Below are positions 55,785 through 64,000 of a stretch of DNA of 64,000 bases, one piece after another (position 1 is the first letter of the stretch; every line of letters starts with the position of its first letter). Location of the stretch: the NCBI RefSeq assembly GCF_028502605.1, contig NW_026611593.1, positions 1,922,001-1,986,000 of the forward strand, read 5' to 3'. The stretch is from Trichoderma breve (lineage: Eukaryota; Ascomycota; Sordariomycetes; Hypocreales; Hypocreaceae). The translations under genes and the position numbers were made by a program. The notes under the pieces are model-generated. The model was not told where the DNA came from. It did not search any database and saw only the letters and a program-made list of their open reading frames with translations.

Positions 55785-56487
55785 TACACAAAAGTTCAAG
55801 CGCGGCGTTGATTTTATAATGGGTCTTGCTACTTATTCTCGTCTGCTCAAGGAGGCTCAAATCGGAATTCTATACAGGGTTTAGACTATAGAAGCTTCTG
55901 ATCATTTTTGCGAAAAGAGCATTATTGGCGTTGTACAAGCAGACAATAGGCCATTGGTTTGAGATATTGTAGTACCTTTTGATGTTATTTGCTGAAATAA
56001 AACAAGCATGAGATTTCAACAGCATGTGAGATGCAAGTTTGAGTGGCATCGGTCTCTGTGACATGGCTATTTGAGATGACCAAGGTATGCCGTTAGATGG
56101 TTCCTGTGATTACAGTTTCAATCAATGCTTAAGGAACTGCAATTGGACTTTATCAATCTCTTTTCCACCCTATTTTCCGCCTGTACCTTATGAAATTATG
56201 CCTTAAAACAGTGTATCAACTACCGCTGCTTTAAGAGAAAGAAGCAAAGGTGGGCTAAATCTGCGCTAAGCCGAATTAGCCCACCGCCTACCCTTCCAAG
56301 CCGCAGAAAACCAATGAACCGGCAGAAAACAATAATTTTCCTCGCCCATCCAAACCACCAAAATTCTTGCGACGACAATCCAAATATACCCCAAGATCCT
56401 CCTCTCATTGAGCATACCACCGCCAAAAATATACACCAATTTCTACAATTACAAGTAGGATCTCGAAGAAGAATACACAGAGCCACA
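55785..56487. other. Intergenic, 703 nt, PXR1 to RCL1
   Basis: The PXR1 3' region and RCL1 promoter lie here in tandem orientation. An in-frame stretch upstream of the RCL1 ATG lacks conserved character and is treated as leader. No element stands out. Confidence 0.5.
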
Positions 56488-57705
56488 ATGTCGGGCTCTT
56501 CGCCTGAATACCTCCGGTTCACCGGCCACCGGTCCTTCACCCGCCGCCTCACCATCGCAACCCTCACCGGCCGTCCCATCCACATCTCCAAGATCCGAAG
56601 CTCCTCACCCACGAACCCGGGACTCGCCCCCCACGAGGTCTCCTTCCTGCGCCTCCTCGAGGCCGTCACCAACGGCTCCTCCATGCAGATCTCGTACTCC
56701 GGAACAACCATCACATACCACCCGGGCCTCATCACAGGCACCATTGCCGGCCTGGGCGCCGCCGACGGAGACGTAATCGAGCACAGCATCCCCGTCACCT
56801 GCACCAGGGGCATCTCCTACTTCTTGCTGCCGCTCTGCCTCCTCGCGCCCTTCTCCAAGGCGCACATGAACGTGCGCTTCTCCGGCCCCGGCGTAATCAC
56901 CTCCTCCACCGAAACGGGCGACGTCTCCGTCGACACTTTCCGTACCGCCATCCTCCCCCTCTTCGGCCTCTTTGGCATCCCGCCGGCTCGCATCGAACTG
57001 CGCGTCCTGCAGCGCTCCTGCGCGGGCCCTGGAGGCAAAGGTGGTGGCGGCATCGTCGAGCTTCGCTTCGCCAGCCAAGTCCGTCTGCCCAAGACGCTGC
57101 ATCTGCATCGCAGCCCCGGCCGAGTCAAGAGAATACGAGGTGTGGCGTACTGCACGGGTGTTTCAGCTTCCAACAATGCACGCATGATACACTCTGCGCG
57201 CGAGATTCTGAACCCTTTCGTCACGGATATCCACATCGCAGCACAATACGACCAGGCGCCGCTGGTACCTACGGGAGACAAGGCAGGCAGCAAGAGAAGA
57301 CTGGGTATAGGCTACGGTCTGAGTCTCGTAGCGGAGTCAAACTCCGTTGGTGTGCTGTACTCGGCAGATGTCGTCGTGCTGCCTTCGGGTGGAGAGGTCC
57401 CTGAAGATATTGGAAAGAGATGCGCCTATCAGCTGCTGGAAACCATTGCAAAGGGAGGCTGCGTAACTCCTGTTTCAGCAGGTTCTGTTCTGACTCTGAT
57501 GGCCATGGGCTCCGAAGATGTTGGCCGATTGAGGATTGGCAGAGATATCCTAGCCTCGGAGGAAATAATTGAGCTCGCACGAGACTTGAAGACATTTGGC
57601 GCAAGTAGCTGGGGCCTACGAGACGTCGATGATGACGACAGCGGCGATATAATCATCTCCGTCAAGGGTACTGGCGTCGGTAATATTGGAAGAAAAGTTG
57701 CCTAG
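56488..57705 (+). CDS. RCL1: RNA 3'-terminal phosphate cyclase-like protein Rcl1, 405 aa
   Basis: This is a single-exon gene of 405 codons, slightly longer than yeast Rcl1. The protein shows the RTC fold signature: LRFTGHRSFTRRLTIATLTG, then EVSFLRLLEAVTNGSSMQIS, PGLITGTIAGL, LRVLQRSCAGPGGKGGG and RIRGVAYCTGVSASNNARM. The C-terminal part has DIGKRCAYQLLETIAKGGCV. The family's catalytic His of true cyclases is not expected in Rcl1. Rcl1 binds the GTPase Bms1 and works in the small-subunit processome on early 18S rRNA processing in the nucleolus. Start chosen at MSGSSPEYLRF, since the family begins a few residues before LRFTG. Confidence 0.95.
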   Translation: MSGSSPEYLRFTGHRSFTRRLTIATLTGRPIHISKIRSSSPTNPGLAPHEVSFLRLLEAVTNGSSMQISYSGTTITYHPGLITGTIAGLGAADGDVIEHSIPVTCTRGISYFLLPLCLLAPFSKAHMNVRFSGPGVITSSTETGDVSVDTFRTAILPLFGLFGIPPARIELRVLQRSCAGPGGKGGGGIVELRFASQVRLPKTLHLHRSPGRVKRIRGVAYCTGVSASNNARMIHSAREILNPFVTDIHIAAQYDQAPLVPTGDKAGSKRRLGIGYGLSLVAESNSVGVLYSADVVVLPSGGEVPEDIGKRCAYQLLETIAKGGCVTPVSAGSVLTLMAMGSEDVGRLRIGRDILASEEIIELARDLKTFGASSWGLRDVDDDDSGDIIISVKGTGVGNIGRKVA

Positions 57706-57863
57706 AGGAGATTAACTAATTTCACGGGGGAGGGTCCCCTTGTGCCCCTTTGGCGAAATCACAGCGGTATATAAAAAATGGTCTGCGAGGCTTGCTTTTT
57801 GGGATTAATTGGTTTGTCGTTTCTCCATGTATGGATACTAGTGTATATCAATACATATATATT

Positions 57864-59030
57864 CTAGCCGGTCGGACGAGCCAACGAAGTCTGTAGGGTC
57901 GCACCTCGGCGCCGACCCTGCATACTCGCCACGGTTGCTCGATAGCCAATCGACTGCAGAGACAACGCAGTTGAACCTCCAGTGTTCATTGCAGCGTTCC
58001 TCAGTGTGTGAATGATGTGATATTCGTTAAGAACAGCGTTACCGGAACTCATAATGTCGGATAAATGCGTCCTTGGTGGCTCGTCAGAGCCATCTCCACC
58101 TGCACCTCCAGGTTGCTCGCTCCGGTCTTCAGATCCCTCGCCATCCCCCGGTCTGTCCAGCTGCTGCAGCTCGATCTCGTCCGCCTCATTGATCATCATT
58201 CCCGGCACGTGTCGAGAAACCCCGCGCTCCTCCGCGTCCAAGTCTTCTGCAGAACGACCAGCGACAGGCTCCAGAAAGATCTCAGAGAGAAGCGGGCGGA
58301 ATGTCTTGAGAGCAACACGCAGGCTCTCCCGATGATTGTGTATTGTAAGCATCAGACACTGAAGGAAAAGGATAATCAGGTCCGCCATTAAATAATACAG
58401 TCTATGAGTGGCCGGCATTTGGCCGATAAAATCGATAACCATCCCCCCATGCTGGTATCCTCGGTGGTAATCGGGGCCGGTGGGAAGCGAACCAAAAAGA
58501 TGCAATGCCATGCACAGCAGGTTGGGCACCAGTATCAAGAGGACATGGAGTTGGGTAGCTGGCATCAAAAGTGCAAATGATTCGTCTTTTGGGGAGAGAT
58601 ACATGTATTGGGGCGCGGCTCGTAAGAAAAATCGAAACATGGAACATCTGGATGAGGAAGCATGTTAGCTTATCGTTGCTTAAATGATCCTGACATGGGA
58701 GGAGAAAGGGGATGTCTCCGCGTAAACGCACTCCATATAGTACAAAGAGCTCAGCTCAGCAAATAAGACGAGGTCGAGAGTCTTGAGCAAGTGGGTAAGA
58801 AAGGCCAGCTTCTTGGCCAGCCCCGGATTCTGCTTTCTCCTGCTTCTCCTGCTCCCCCTCCTCCTGCGCTGTCGCCCGCTGCTGGACCTCGAGCGCTGCC
58901 GCGACTGGGGGCGATCACGAGCGTCCGCATCTGCCTCTGCGTCATCGGCATCGGCATTTGCACCGACGCCAGGTGGTGAGAGCCGATCGGGAATCCGCGC
59001 GGAGGAGCTAGACGCGGCATCATGGTTCAT
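57864..59030 (-). CDS. DUF1746 membrane protein (Dsc4-like candidate), 360 aa
   Basis: Exon 1 is 58732-59030 and exon 2 is 57864-58647, with an 84-nt intron (donor GTGCGT, acceptor TCCAG, phase 2). Together they encode 360 residues. The junction restores ELSSLYYMEC-SMFRFFLRA. A basic, disordered N-terminus is followed by about three membrane helices (THLLKTLDLVLFAELSSLYY, LHVLLILVPNLLCMALHLFG, RLYYLMADLIILFLQCLMLT) and a long acidic cytosolic tail. This matches fungal DUF1746, which I recall from subunit 4 of the Golgi Dsc E3 ubiquitin ligase complex that cleaves SREBP in fission yeast. The complex assignment is from memory and is uncertain; membership in the DUF is firmer. Confidence 0.8.
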
Positions 59031-60381
59031 AGTCGCCTGTCACCGTCCGGCTCGGCAGAGGGGTATGCTCTGCATTGAAGCAGGCCCAGGACGACTCGAG
59101 CTCGGGAGAATCTGCACTGGGTGGGTATTGTTTCGCGGATGGATACTCGGGGGAATAGCTTGGAGGATATCAAGATCAAGATCAAGCCATTGAGCAGCTC
59201 GATGGTGGAGTCTCGGTCTGGCATTCGTTACCTCTGCTTGGTTCCTGGTGGCTTAGCTGACCACTGTCAGGATCAACACTAAATCCGACCGACAGCTTCT
59301 CGCGGGCCTCTCGGTACGTACTCCGTTGCCGACGTGGGTCCTTCCCCCGCAATACAGGGTCTTGCAGTGCCCCACGCAGCTCCACACCAAGCCGGTACAT
59401 GAATCAACGCCAACGAAAGCATACATGGGCCTTGTACATGGACGTTGCCCGGTATCTTTGACATACGTCACGGAACGATGGATGACGCTATGGCATCAAA
59501 CGCCACTGGAAGGGAACGGTCGACAGGGCAGGGAAAGTGAGATGGTTGAGGCGAGGTCGAATCGATGGGCATCGCGGCGATTGATGCAGGTGCCTTGAAC
59601 CATCACACCCTCGACGCCATCGTACAGATGAGACACCAATCTGACCAGGGAAGATTGCCAGCAACTAAAGGAACATAGCTGTGGTAGCAGATAATAGGGA
59701 GATGTTGCGATAGTAACAGATACTGGAGAAGTACAGCCATAATAGCAGATACTAGAAGAAAGCAGTGATAGTATAGCCCCATCTTGAAGGATGCAGCGTT
59801 CTCAAACGTAGGAGTATGTAGCATCCCAAACTGTCCGCTTACACATTGTACATGCATATTCACTATTACAGTTCGAGCATAATGCACCAAAGCTACAGAA
59901 CAGGCGAGGTCTCGTGCGCATTTGTAAACAATATCGAACCATTTGCCATGGCTTATCCAATCCAAGCCGCCTGGTTTAGGTATCGATCACCCCTCTTCTT
60001 GTCTCTCCCACTCCGGCCGCCTGGCAATTTAATTCCGGATACAAGTTGGTTGGCTGCTGATACCACGTTAGCGCCGATCGAGCCTCTAGCCGCAAGCCAG
60101 CCAAACGGCATGTCAATCGAGACCTTGACGGTGTGCGAATGGTGTGGCGAGCCGATATGGTCATTGGCCGGCGTCATTGGCTATCCGGTTGATGGTCAGA
60201 AAGCTTGTCCTGGCTCGCTCTCTTCTCTCACGGAAGCTACATAAGGGAGCTTCCCCTCCTTCCTCCCCTCTCTTCTGTTCCAAGTTGCTACCTAAATCCA
60301 TTGCATCTATCTAATCTTCATCTTATTCAAAACTACAGAATCCTTCAATCTTGACAATTGAAATCCTCATCCTCAGCCAAT
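59031..60381. promoter_or_regulatory. Divergent intergenic region, 1.35 kb
   Basis: It contains the DUF1746 gene promoter, the 30-bp array at 59671-59776, and the promoter of the small RRRSS gene. That promoter has several CCCCT (STRE-like) pentamers at about 60254-60275. Open frames such as 59846-60244 were rejected. Confidence 0.5.
59671..59776 (+). repeat. 30-bp-period minisatellite, three units and a partial
   Basis: Units start exactly at 59671, 59701 and 59731, with a partial unit from 59761. The shared core is TAGCAGATACTAGAGAA followed by GTACAGCCATA, with scattered substitutions. It is the best-phased member of a family present at several intergenic sites in this window. Confidence 0.75.
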
Positions 60382-60715
60382 ATGAACAATCCCGAGCAGA
60401 ACCCAACCCCACCGGCAAACCAGGGCACCCGCCGTCGAGTGCGTCTCATACTCTTTACCCGAACCCCCACCGAACCCGCGTACTGATGATTATTGTCCAG
60501 AGCTCCGGCTTCATGCCTGCATTTGAGGGCCTCTCTCAACACCACCAAAATGCCAGCAATACTGCCCGGCGTCAGAGTATGACCGACCAACAATCCAAAC
60601 CGGGCATCTTTGGCCAATTTTTCCACAAGTTAGTTCATCCATACCGTTGAGCTCAGTCTATATGCCTTATCTGACCATTTATTACTATAGTACATTCGGA
60701 AGAAACGCCAAATAA
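60382..60715 (+). CDS. Small conserved-looking fungal protein with RRRSS motif, 69 aa
   Basis: Three exons, 60382-60438, 60501-60628 and 60691-60715, with two 62-nt introns, encode 69 residues. Joined, they start MNNPEQNPTPPANQGTRRR and continue SSGFMPAFEGLSQH, then NTARRQSMTDQQSKPGIFGQ, ending TFGRNAK. The exon 1/2 junction creates RRRSS, and exon 2 has RRQS; both fit basophilic (PKA-type) phosphorylation sites. It is hydrophilic, without signal peptide or membrane segment. I recall small Ser/Arg proteins of this layout in filamentous fungi but no proven function. CCCCT stress-element-like pentamers upstream hint at stress or starvation expression, which is inference. Confidence 0.65.
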
Positions 60716-61650
60716 TTTGTAACACCTAAGTATATATATGATGGCGTCCTCGAACACGAGAGCTGTTATTGCAGCTTGTCTTGTATCTACCTCTCTGTCC
60801 TAAGGGTACCGTGCGCATCGGATAAAGAAAGCCGGTGGAGTTGGAATGGGAAACAGATTGAGCTCAGTGTAAACATAATACATGATTAGTACCGTACAAG
60901 CGACCCTGCGCAATGCTGTCAGCTTGTGACTCCCTCCAATGCTTGAGAATTGTCGGACCACATAAAAGATATTCAGACGCTGCAGAGAACTAAATAAAGA
61001 GACAACTATTCAGCACCCCGAGTTAGCTATCCAGCAACCCAGCGATCACGTAAAGGTTAAGTGATGGTAAAGGATGTGAAGGAAAGCCTTTCAATTATAC
61101 ACATACTTAGCAGCACACTTGGGGTAATACTGAATAGCGACTCCCCGAAATCACTCCTGTAAAAACTCTGTAAACGTTTAACATCCAAAAGAGGACTCTA
61201 ACGGGTAATTGTTTTGTAAAAAGCAGCGAGAGTTGCGTACCTTATTAACGGTAGGTAGTTGTTCCAAGAGATCAATTGAGGGCGGCTCTCTGTAAGTTGT
61301 TCATAGATTGTTTTACAACATATTGATCTAGATGAGATGATAATGAACTTGTAGCCGCCGGTCCATAAATGGACTTTGCTAGAAGTAAAATGATGACAAT
61401 ACAAGCAAAATAATCATTGAATCCATAAAACATACATGATTGCAGGCTCCAAGGCGCCGATGATTTGAGTGTAAGTACTTGGGTACTTCTGAAGCACCAA
61501 GCGGGCGCTTATCGATAACGCCATGGTGGGGAGCAAATCCGCTATTACTGGTACGGCAATCGCAACAATCTTGATCATCGAAAAAAAAAGTTCCAGATGC
61601 TCAAGTGAGCGAGTGCTGGAAGCACTACGCTTTATTTGTTTCACAAAAAA
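60716..61650. other. Intergenic, 935 nt
   Basis: A dispersed-element copy lies at 61008-61060 (ATTCAGCACCCCGAGTTAGC). The remainder is AT-rich. The last 150 bases are the promoter of the PPR gene. Open frames at 61414-61644 and 61198-61404 look random. Confidence 0.5.
61008..61060 (+). repeat. Dispersed ATTCAGCACCCC element, forward copy
   Basis: ATTCAGCACCCCGAGTTAGC is followed by TATCCAGCAACCCAGCGATC. It matches 24286-24328 in the same orientation and 39012-39085 and 36810-36865 in reverse. Confidence 0.55.
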
Positions 61651-64000
61651 ATGTCATGCAGGCCGATATTGCGCGACCTCAGGTGTCGAAACGACATCGT
61701 CTGCCGCTCATGTTTGGCTGGTCGCGCAAAGCAGCCTCCACAGGCATGGCGGCCGGCTTCATACAGCACCCAAGCCTCTCAAACCGCGAGCAAAGCAAGG
61801 CTACGAACTCGATCACGGCCCAATGAAGACATCACACGCCAGCCTACGAGAGAGGAGATGGCTCGCTACTTGGAGGGCCTCAAAAACCTGCGGACTCCTG
61901 ACAAGGCAAAGTCCAATGCGGAAGACTTTTCCGTCCGATTCTTCGAGCAGGGCGACCAGAATCGAAAAGAGCTGTCCAACGAACAAGCCTTTGAGGAGTC
62001 TTTAAGTGGCATCGGCGCCTCTGAATTGCGAGACGATCTTGTCAACCTCAGGGCAAAATTCGGTAATCAAGACGATGGAGATGCCTTTAGGGACGTTCTG
62101 AAGGCGATGGGCGAGGACTGGGGCAAGATCAACTCCGCAGAAGATGTCGAGAAGGTTATAGCAAAGATGGAAGACTACGCACGGTCGATCGATGCCGAAA
62201 TAGAACAAGCAAGCACTGATCTACCGAGGGGAGTGCTAGAACAGCTCATCGGGGACGTACCTGAATTGTCGCTGGAAGAAGTCGAGACTCGAGACTCGAT
62301 ACCACAAGTCCGCATAAACCTCGATGAGACAAAACCAAACCGAAGGCGAAAACTCAACACATTCAACTCCGTTGTATCACGCTTCATTCTAGCGGAAAGG
62401 GAATCAGGGTTGAAGCAAAAGGCCGTGCAATCCCTATACAAGTCGTATCATGCGACGAGACCGGCGTTAGCCCAGAATTGGAACGATGTTCCACCCGCTT
62501 TGTGGGAGGTCCTCTGGAGAGCATTCTCGAGTGAAAAAGACAGCCCCAGCAGCATATCACGGATAGCCCGGCTTGCTAGAGACATGAGCGATGCCAAGGC
62601 TACCCTTCGTCCTGCTCAACAGGTCCTAGCCATCGAAGCCATCTTTGTTGACGGATGGGAGTCCAAGGCCATTGAAAATTGGAAACGATGTATTAGCACA
62701 CTAGGGGCCGAAAACTCAGAGACATTCCAAGACTTTTGGGAGCTCGGCGCCAGGATGTACTGCCGTGTAGGCGATCTGGCGCAAGCCGAACGAGCGATAA
62801 ATAAGCTTCTTGGGCGCAACATGAGCCCGCGTATCTTGATTCCTCTTATCCGAACATGCTGTGAACAGGGAACAGAAGAAGGTCGACAGAAGGCGTGGGC
62901 TACCTATCGCCAAATGAGGGAGCTCCTAGGGAAAGAAATGACACTTACAGACTACGACCAGGTCATTTCATATTTCCTGACTGCCCATCAGGTTGAGAAT
63001 GCCCTGTACGCTTTTGTGGACATGATGAGCGACGGCCGGATTGATATGACGCGGCAAAGACACCTACCTTCCGTCATTGCAAACAAATTCTTCCTGGGCA
63101 AGTGGCTGAAGCGACTCATCGGCGCTGGAGAATTGGATGGAGCTTTCAGCGTAATGGAGTTTATGCGAGCCAGGGGAGTTGAGGCTTCGCCGATTCAATT
63201 GAACGGTCTCATTGGGGCATGGCAACGGTCTGGTGGTGCTGAGGATCTTGAAAAGGCTGATAAACTTGGCTGGGGCATGATTGAGTCCAGACTGAAGTTT
63301 GTCGCCGACAGAAAGTCAGGCAGTCGTGTCTCCGGCAGCTACAACATGCCATTACCAAAGGATACCCCAGCGGAGTTACCGCGGGCTACTATCGAAACAT
63401 TCTCTCTTCTAGCCGAGAATTACCGCCAACGAAATCTTCATGGACGCTTAGAGGGTTTGTGGGATGCCTTCCGCACAGCAGAGATAAGCCCCGACGCCTT
63501 TATGATGAACCAACTTGTCGAATCACTCATCCATGAGGGCCAGACTCAAGAAGCACTGGCTTTGTATCACTCTCTCATAGAGAGCAGCAAGGTAGTGCCT
63601 GACCCATACACATTCAGCGCACTCTGGAAGACATTGGGTGCGAATCGATATCACATCAGGGATCCTGAAACCCGAGCCAAGGAGATCGAGGCCACACGAG
63701 CCATGTTTAAAGAAACCGTCAAGCATCGAGATGTATTCCAACCAGACGGGATCGACGGGCAACTCGCTCGCAAAATCCTCCACACATTCCGCCGCCTCCA
63801 GGACAACGCAGGCTTCCTCGTCGCCATCACCGCATTCAAAGAGACGTTCAAGTTCCTCCCGCCCGAGACGCTCGTCATGGAAATGGTCCTCGGCACCACA
63901 AAACTCACCTGGGACACGCCCTCCCAGCGCAGCAAGCTCATGGTGGCCAAGCGAGAGATTGACCGGGAGCTGCTCGCGTGGGCGGAATTTAACACGGCGA
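61651..64000 (+). CDS. Mitochondrial pentatricopeptide-repeat-type protein, 3' partial, 783+ aa
   Basis: The frame opens at ATG 61651 and runs without a stop to the window end. Residues 1-60 (MSCRPILRDLRCRNDIVCRS, then many Arg, Ser, Ala and few acids) form a mitochondrial presequence with a CRxDIVCRSCL stretch. A charged segment follows, then from about residue 290 a chain of paired helices. These are of PPR type, for example SVMEFMRARGVEASPIQLNG, FRTAEISPDAFMMNQLVESL, and LALYHSLIESSKVVPDPYTF. Long fungal PPR proteins of this build include Neurospora CYA-5 and yeast Pet309, which stabilise and translate COX1 mRNA; CYA-5 is my best guess but is not proven. No intron is needed in the visible part. 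Confidence 0.82.
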   Translation, partial: MSCRPILRDLRCRNDIVCRSCLAGRAKQPPQAWRPASYSTQASQTASKARLRTRSRPNEDITRQPTREEMARYLEGLKNLRTPDKAKSNAEDFSVRFFEQGDQNRKELSNEQAFEESLSGIGASELRDDLVNLRAKFGNQDDGDAFRDVLKAMGEDWGKINSAEDVEKVIAKMEDYARSIDAEIEQASTDLPRGVLEQLIGDVPELSLEEVETRDSIPQVRINLDETKPNRRRKLNTFNSVVSRFILAERESGLKQKAVQSLYKSYHATRPALAQNWNDVPPALWEVLWRAFSSEKDSPSSISRIARLARDMSDAKATLRPAQQVLAIEAIFVDGWESKAIENWKRCISTLGAENSETFQDFWELGARMYCRVGDLAQAERAINKLLGRNMSPRILIPLIRTCCEQGTEEGRQKAWATYRQMRELLGKEMTLTDYDQVISYFLTAHQVENALYAFVDMMSDGRIDMTRQRHLPSVIANKFFLGKWLKRLIGAGELDGAFSVMEFMRARGVEASPIQLNGLIGAWQRSGGAEDLEKADKLGWGMIESRLKFVADRKSGSRVSGSYNMPLPKDTPAELPRATIETFSLLAENYRQRNLHGRLEGLWDAFRTAEISPDAFMMNQLVESLIHEGQTQEALALYHSLIESSKVVPDPYTFSALWKTLGANRYHIRDPETRAKEIEATRAMFKETVKHRDVFQPDGIDGQLARKILHTFRRLQDNAGFLVAITAFKETFKFLPPETLVMEMVLGTTKLTWDTPSQRSKLMVAKREIDRELLAWAEFNTA

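Noticed and set aside
1..64000. tRNA, rRNA, CRISPR arrays, bacterial-type operons
   Set aside because: I looked for B-box-like GGTTCRANYCC on both strands, regular direct-repeat/spacer arrays and ribosome binding sites, and found none; the architecture is eukaryotic throughout.

Overview
The window is nuclear DNA of a filamentous ascomycete. Genes are spread over both strands. They carry short introns (about 48-160 nt, one of 423 nt and one of 216 nt) with GT donors, AG acceptors and CTAAC-like branch sites, plus CT-rich leaders. The gene set (an involucrin-repeat giant protein, a vezatin-family protein, an ISC1-type phospholipase C, an NDR-like kinase, a DUF1746 protein and a mitochondrial PPR protein) fits Sordariomycetes, most likely Hypocreales and possibly Trichoderma. 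The genus is inference. I see no tRNA, rRNA, CRISPR array or intact transposon.

Layout, 1-28.5 kb (dense housekeeping block): the 3' part of a >3,800-residue disordered protein (1-11849, +); a mitochondrial-type helical protein (12824-14917, -); a vezatin-family membrane protein (16162-18353, +); PCNA (19546-20574, +); pyridoxal kinase with an 11-nt microexon (21485-22846, +); dUTPase (23098-23750, -); a CENP-K-like kinetochore protein (24510-25558, -); and a triple-KH RNA-binding protein (26993-28511, +).

Layout, 28.5-37 kb (accessory stretch): two divergently oriented paralogous unknowns (29880-30509, + and 31323-32288, -); a promoter with a triplicated CGG-rich 14-mer ahead of an alpha/beta-barrel-like gene (33892-34618, +); and a 70-residue secreted protein with eight cysteines (35978-36254, +). 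Relic repeats lie between them.

Layout, 37-48.6 kb: an ISC1-like sphingolipid phospholipase C (37201-38883, +); an NDR-like AGC kinase interrupted by two adjacent TAG codons (39282-42043, -); a possible gene fragment (42561-42887, -); a nucleolar FKBP (42923-44691, -); and a family-2 glycosyltransferase-like membrane protein (46382-48569, -).

Layout, 48.6-54.5 kb: a gene-poor segment rich in diverged repeats. It holds one secreted SnoaL/NTF2-like protein (52442-52960, -).

Layout, 54.5-64 kb: PinX1/Pxr1 (54562-55784, +), Rcl1 (56488-57705, +), a DUF1746 membrane protein (57864-59030, -), a small three-exon RRRSS protein (60382-60715, +), and the start of a mitochondrial PPR protein running off the end (61651-64000, +).

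Two themes recur. Nucleotide and DNA replication genes (PCNA, dUTPase) sit 2.5 kb apart, and each has an MluI-box ACGCGT upstream. Three nucleolar/rRNA-maturation genes (Fpr4-like FKBP, Pxr1, Rcl1) also fall in the window. Exon coordinates were worked out by eye from splice signals and family conservation, not by computation.
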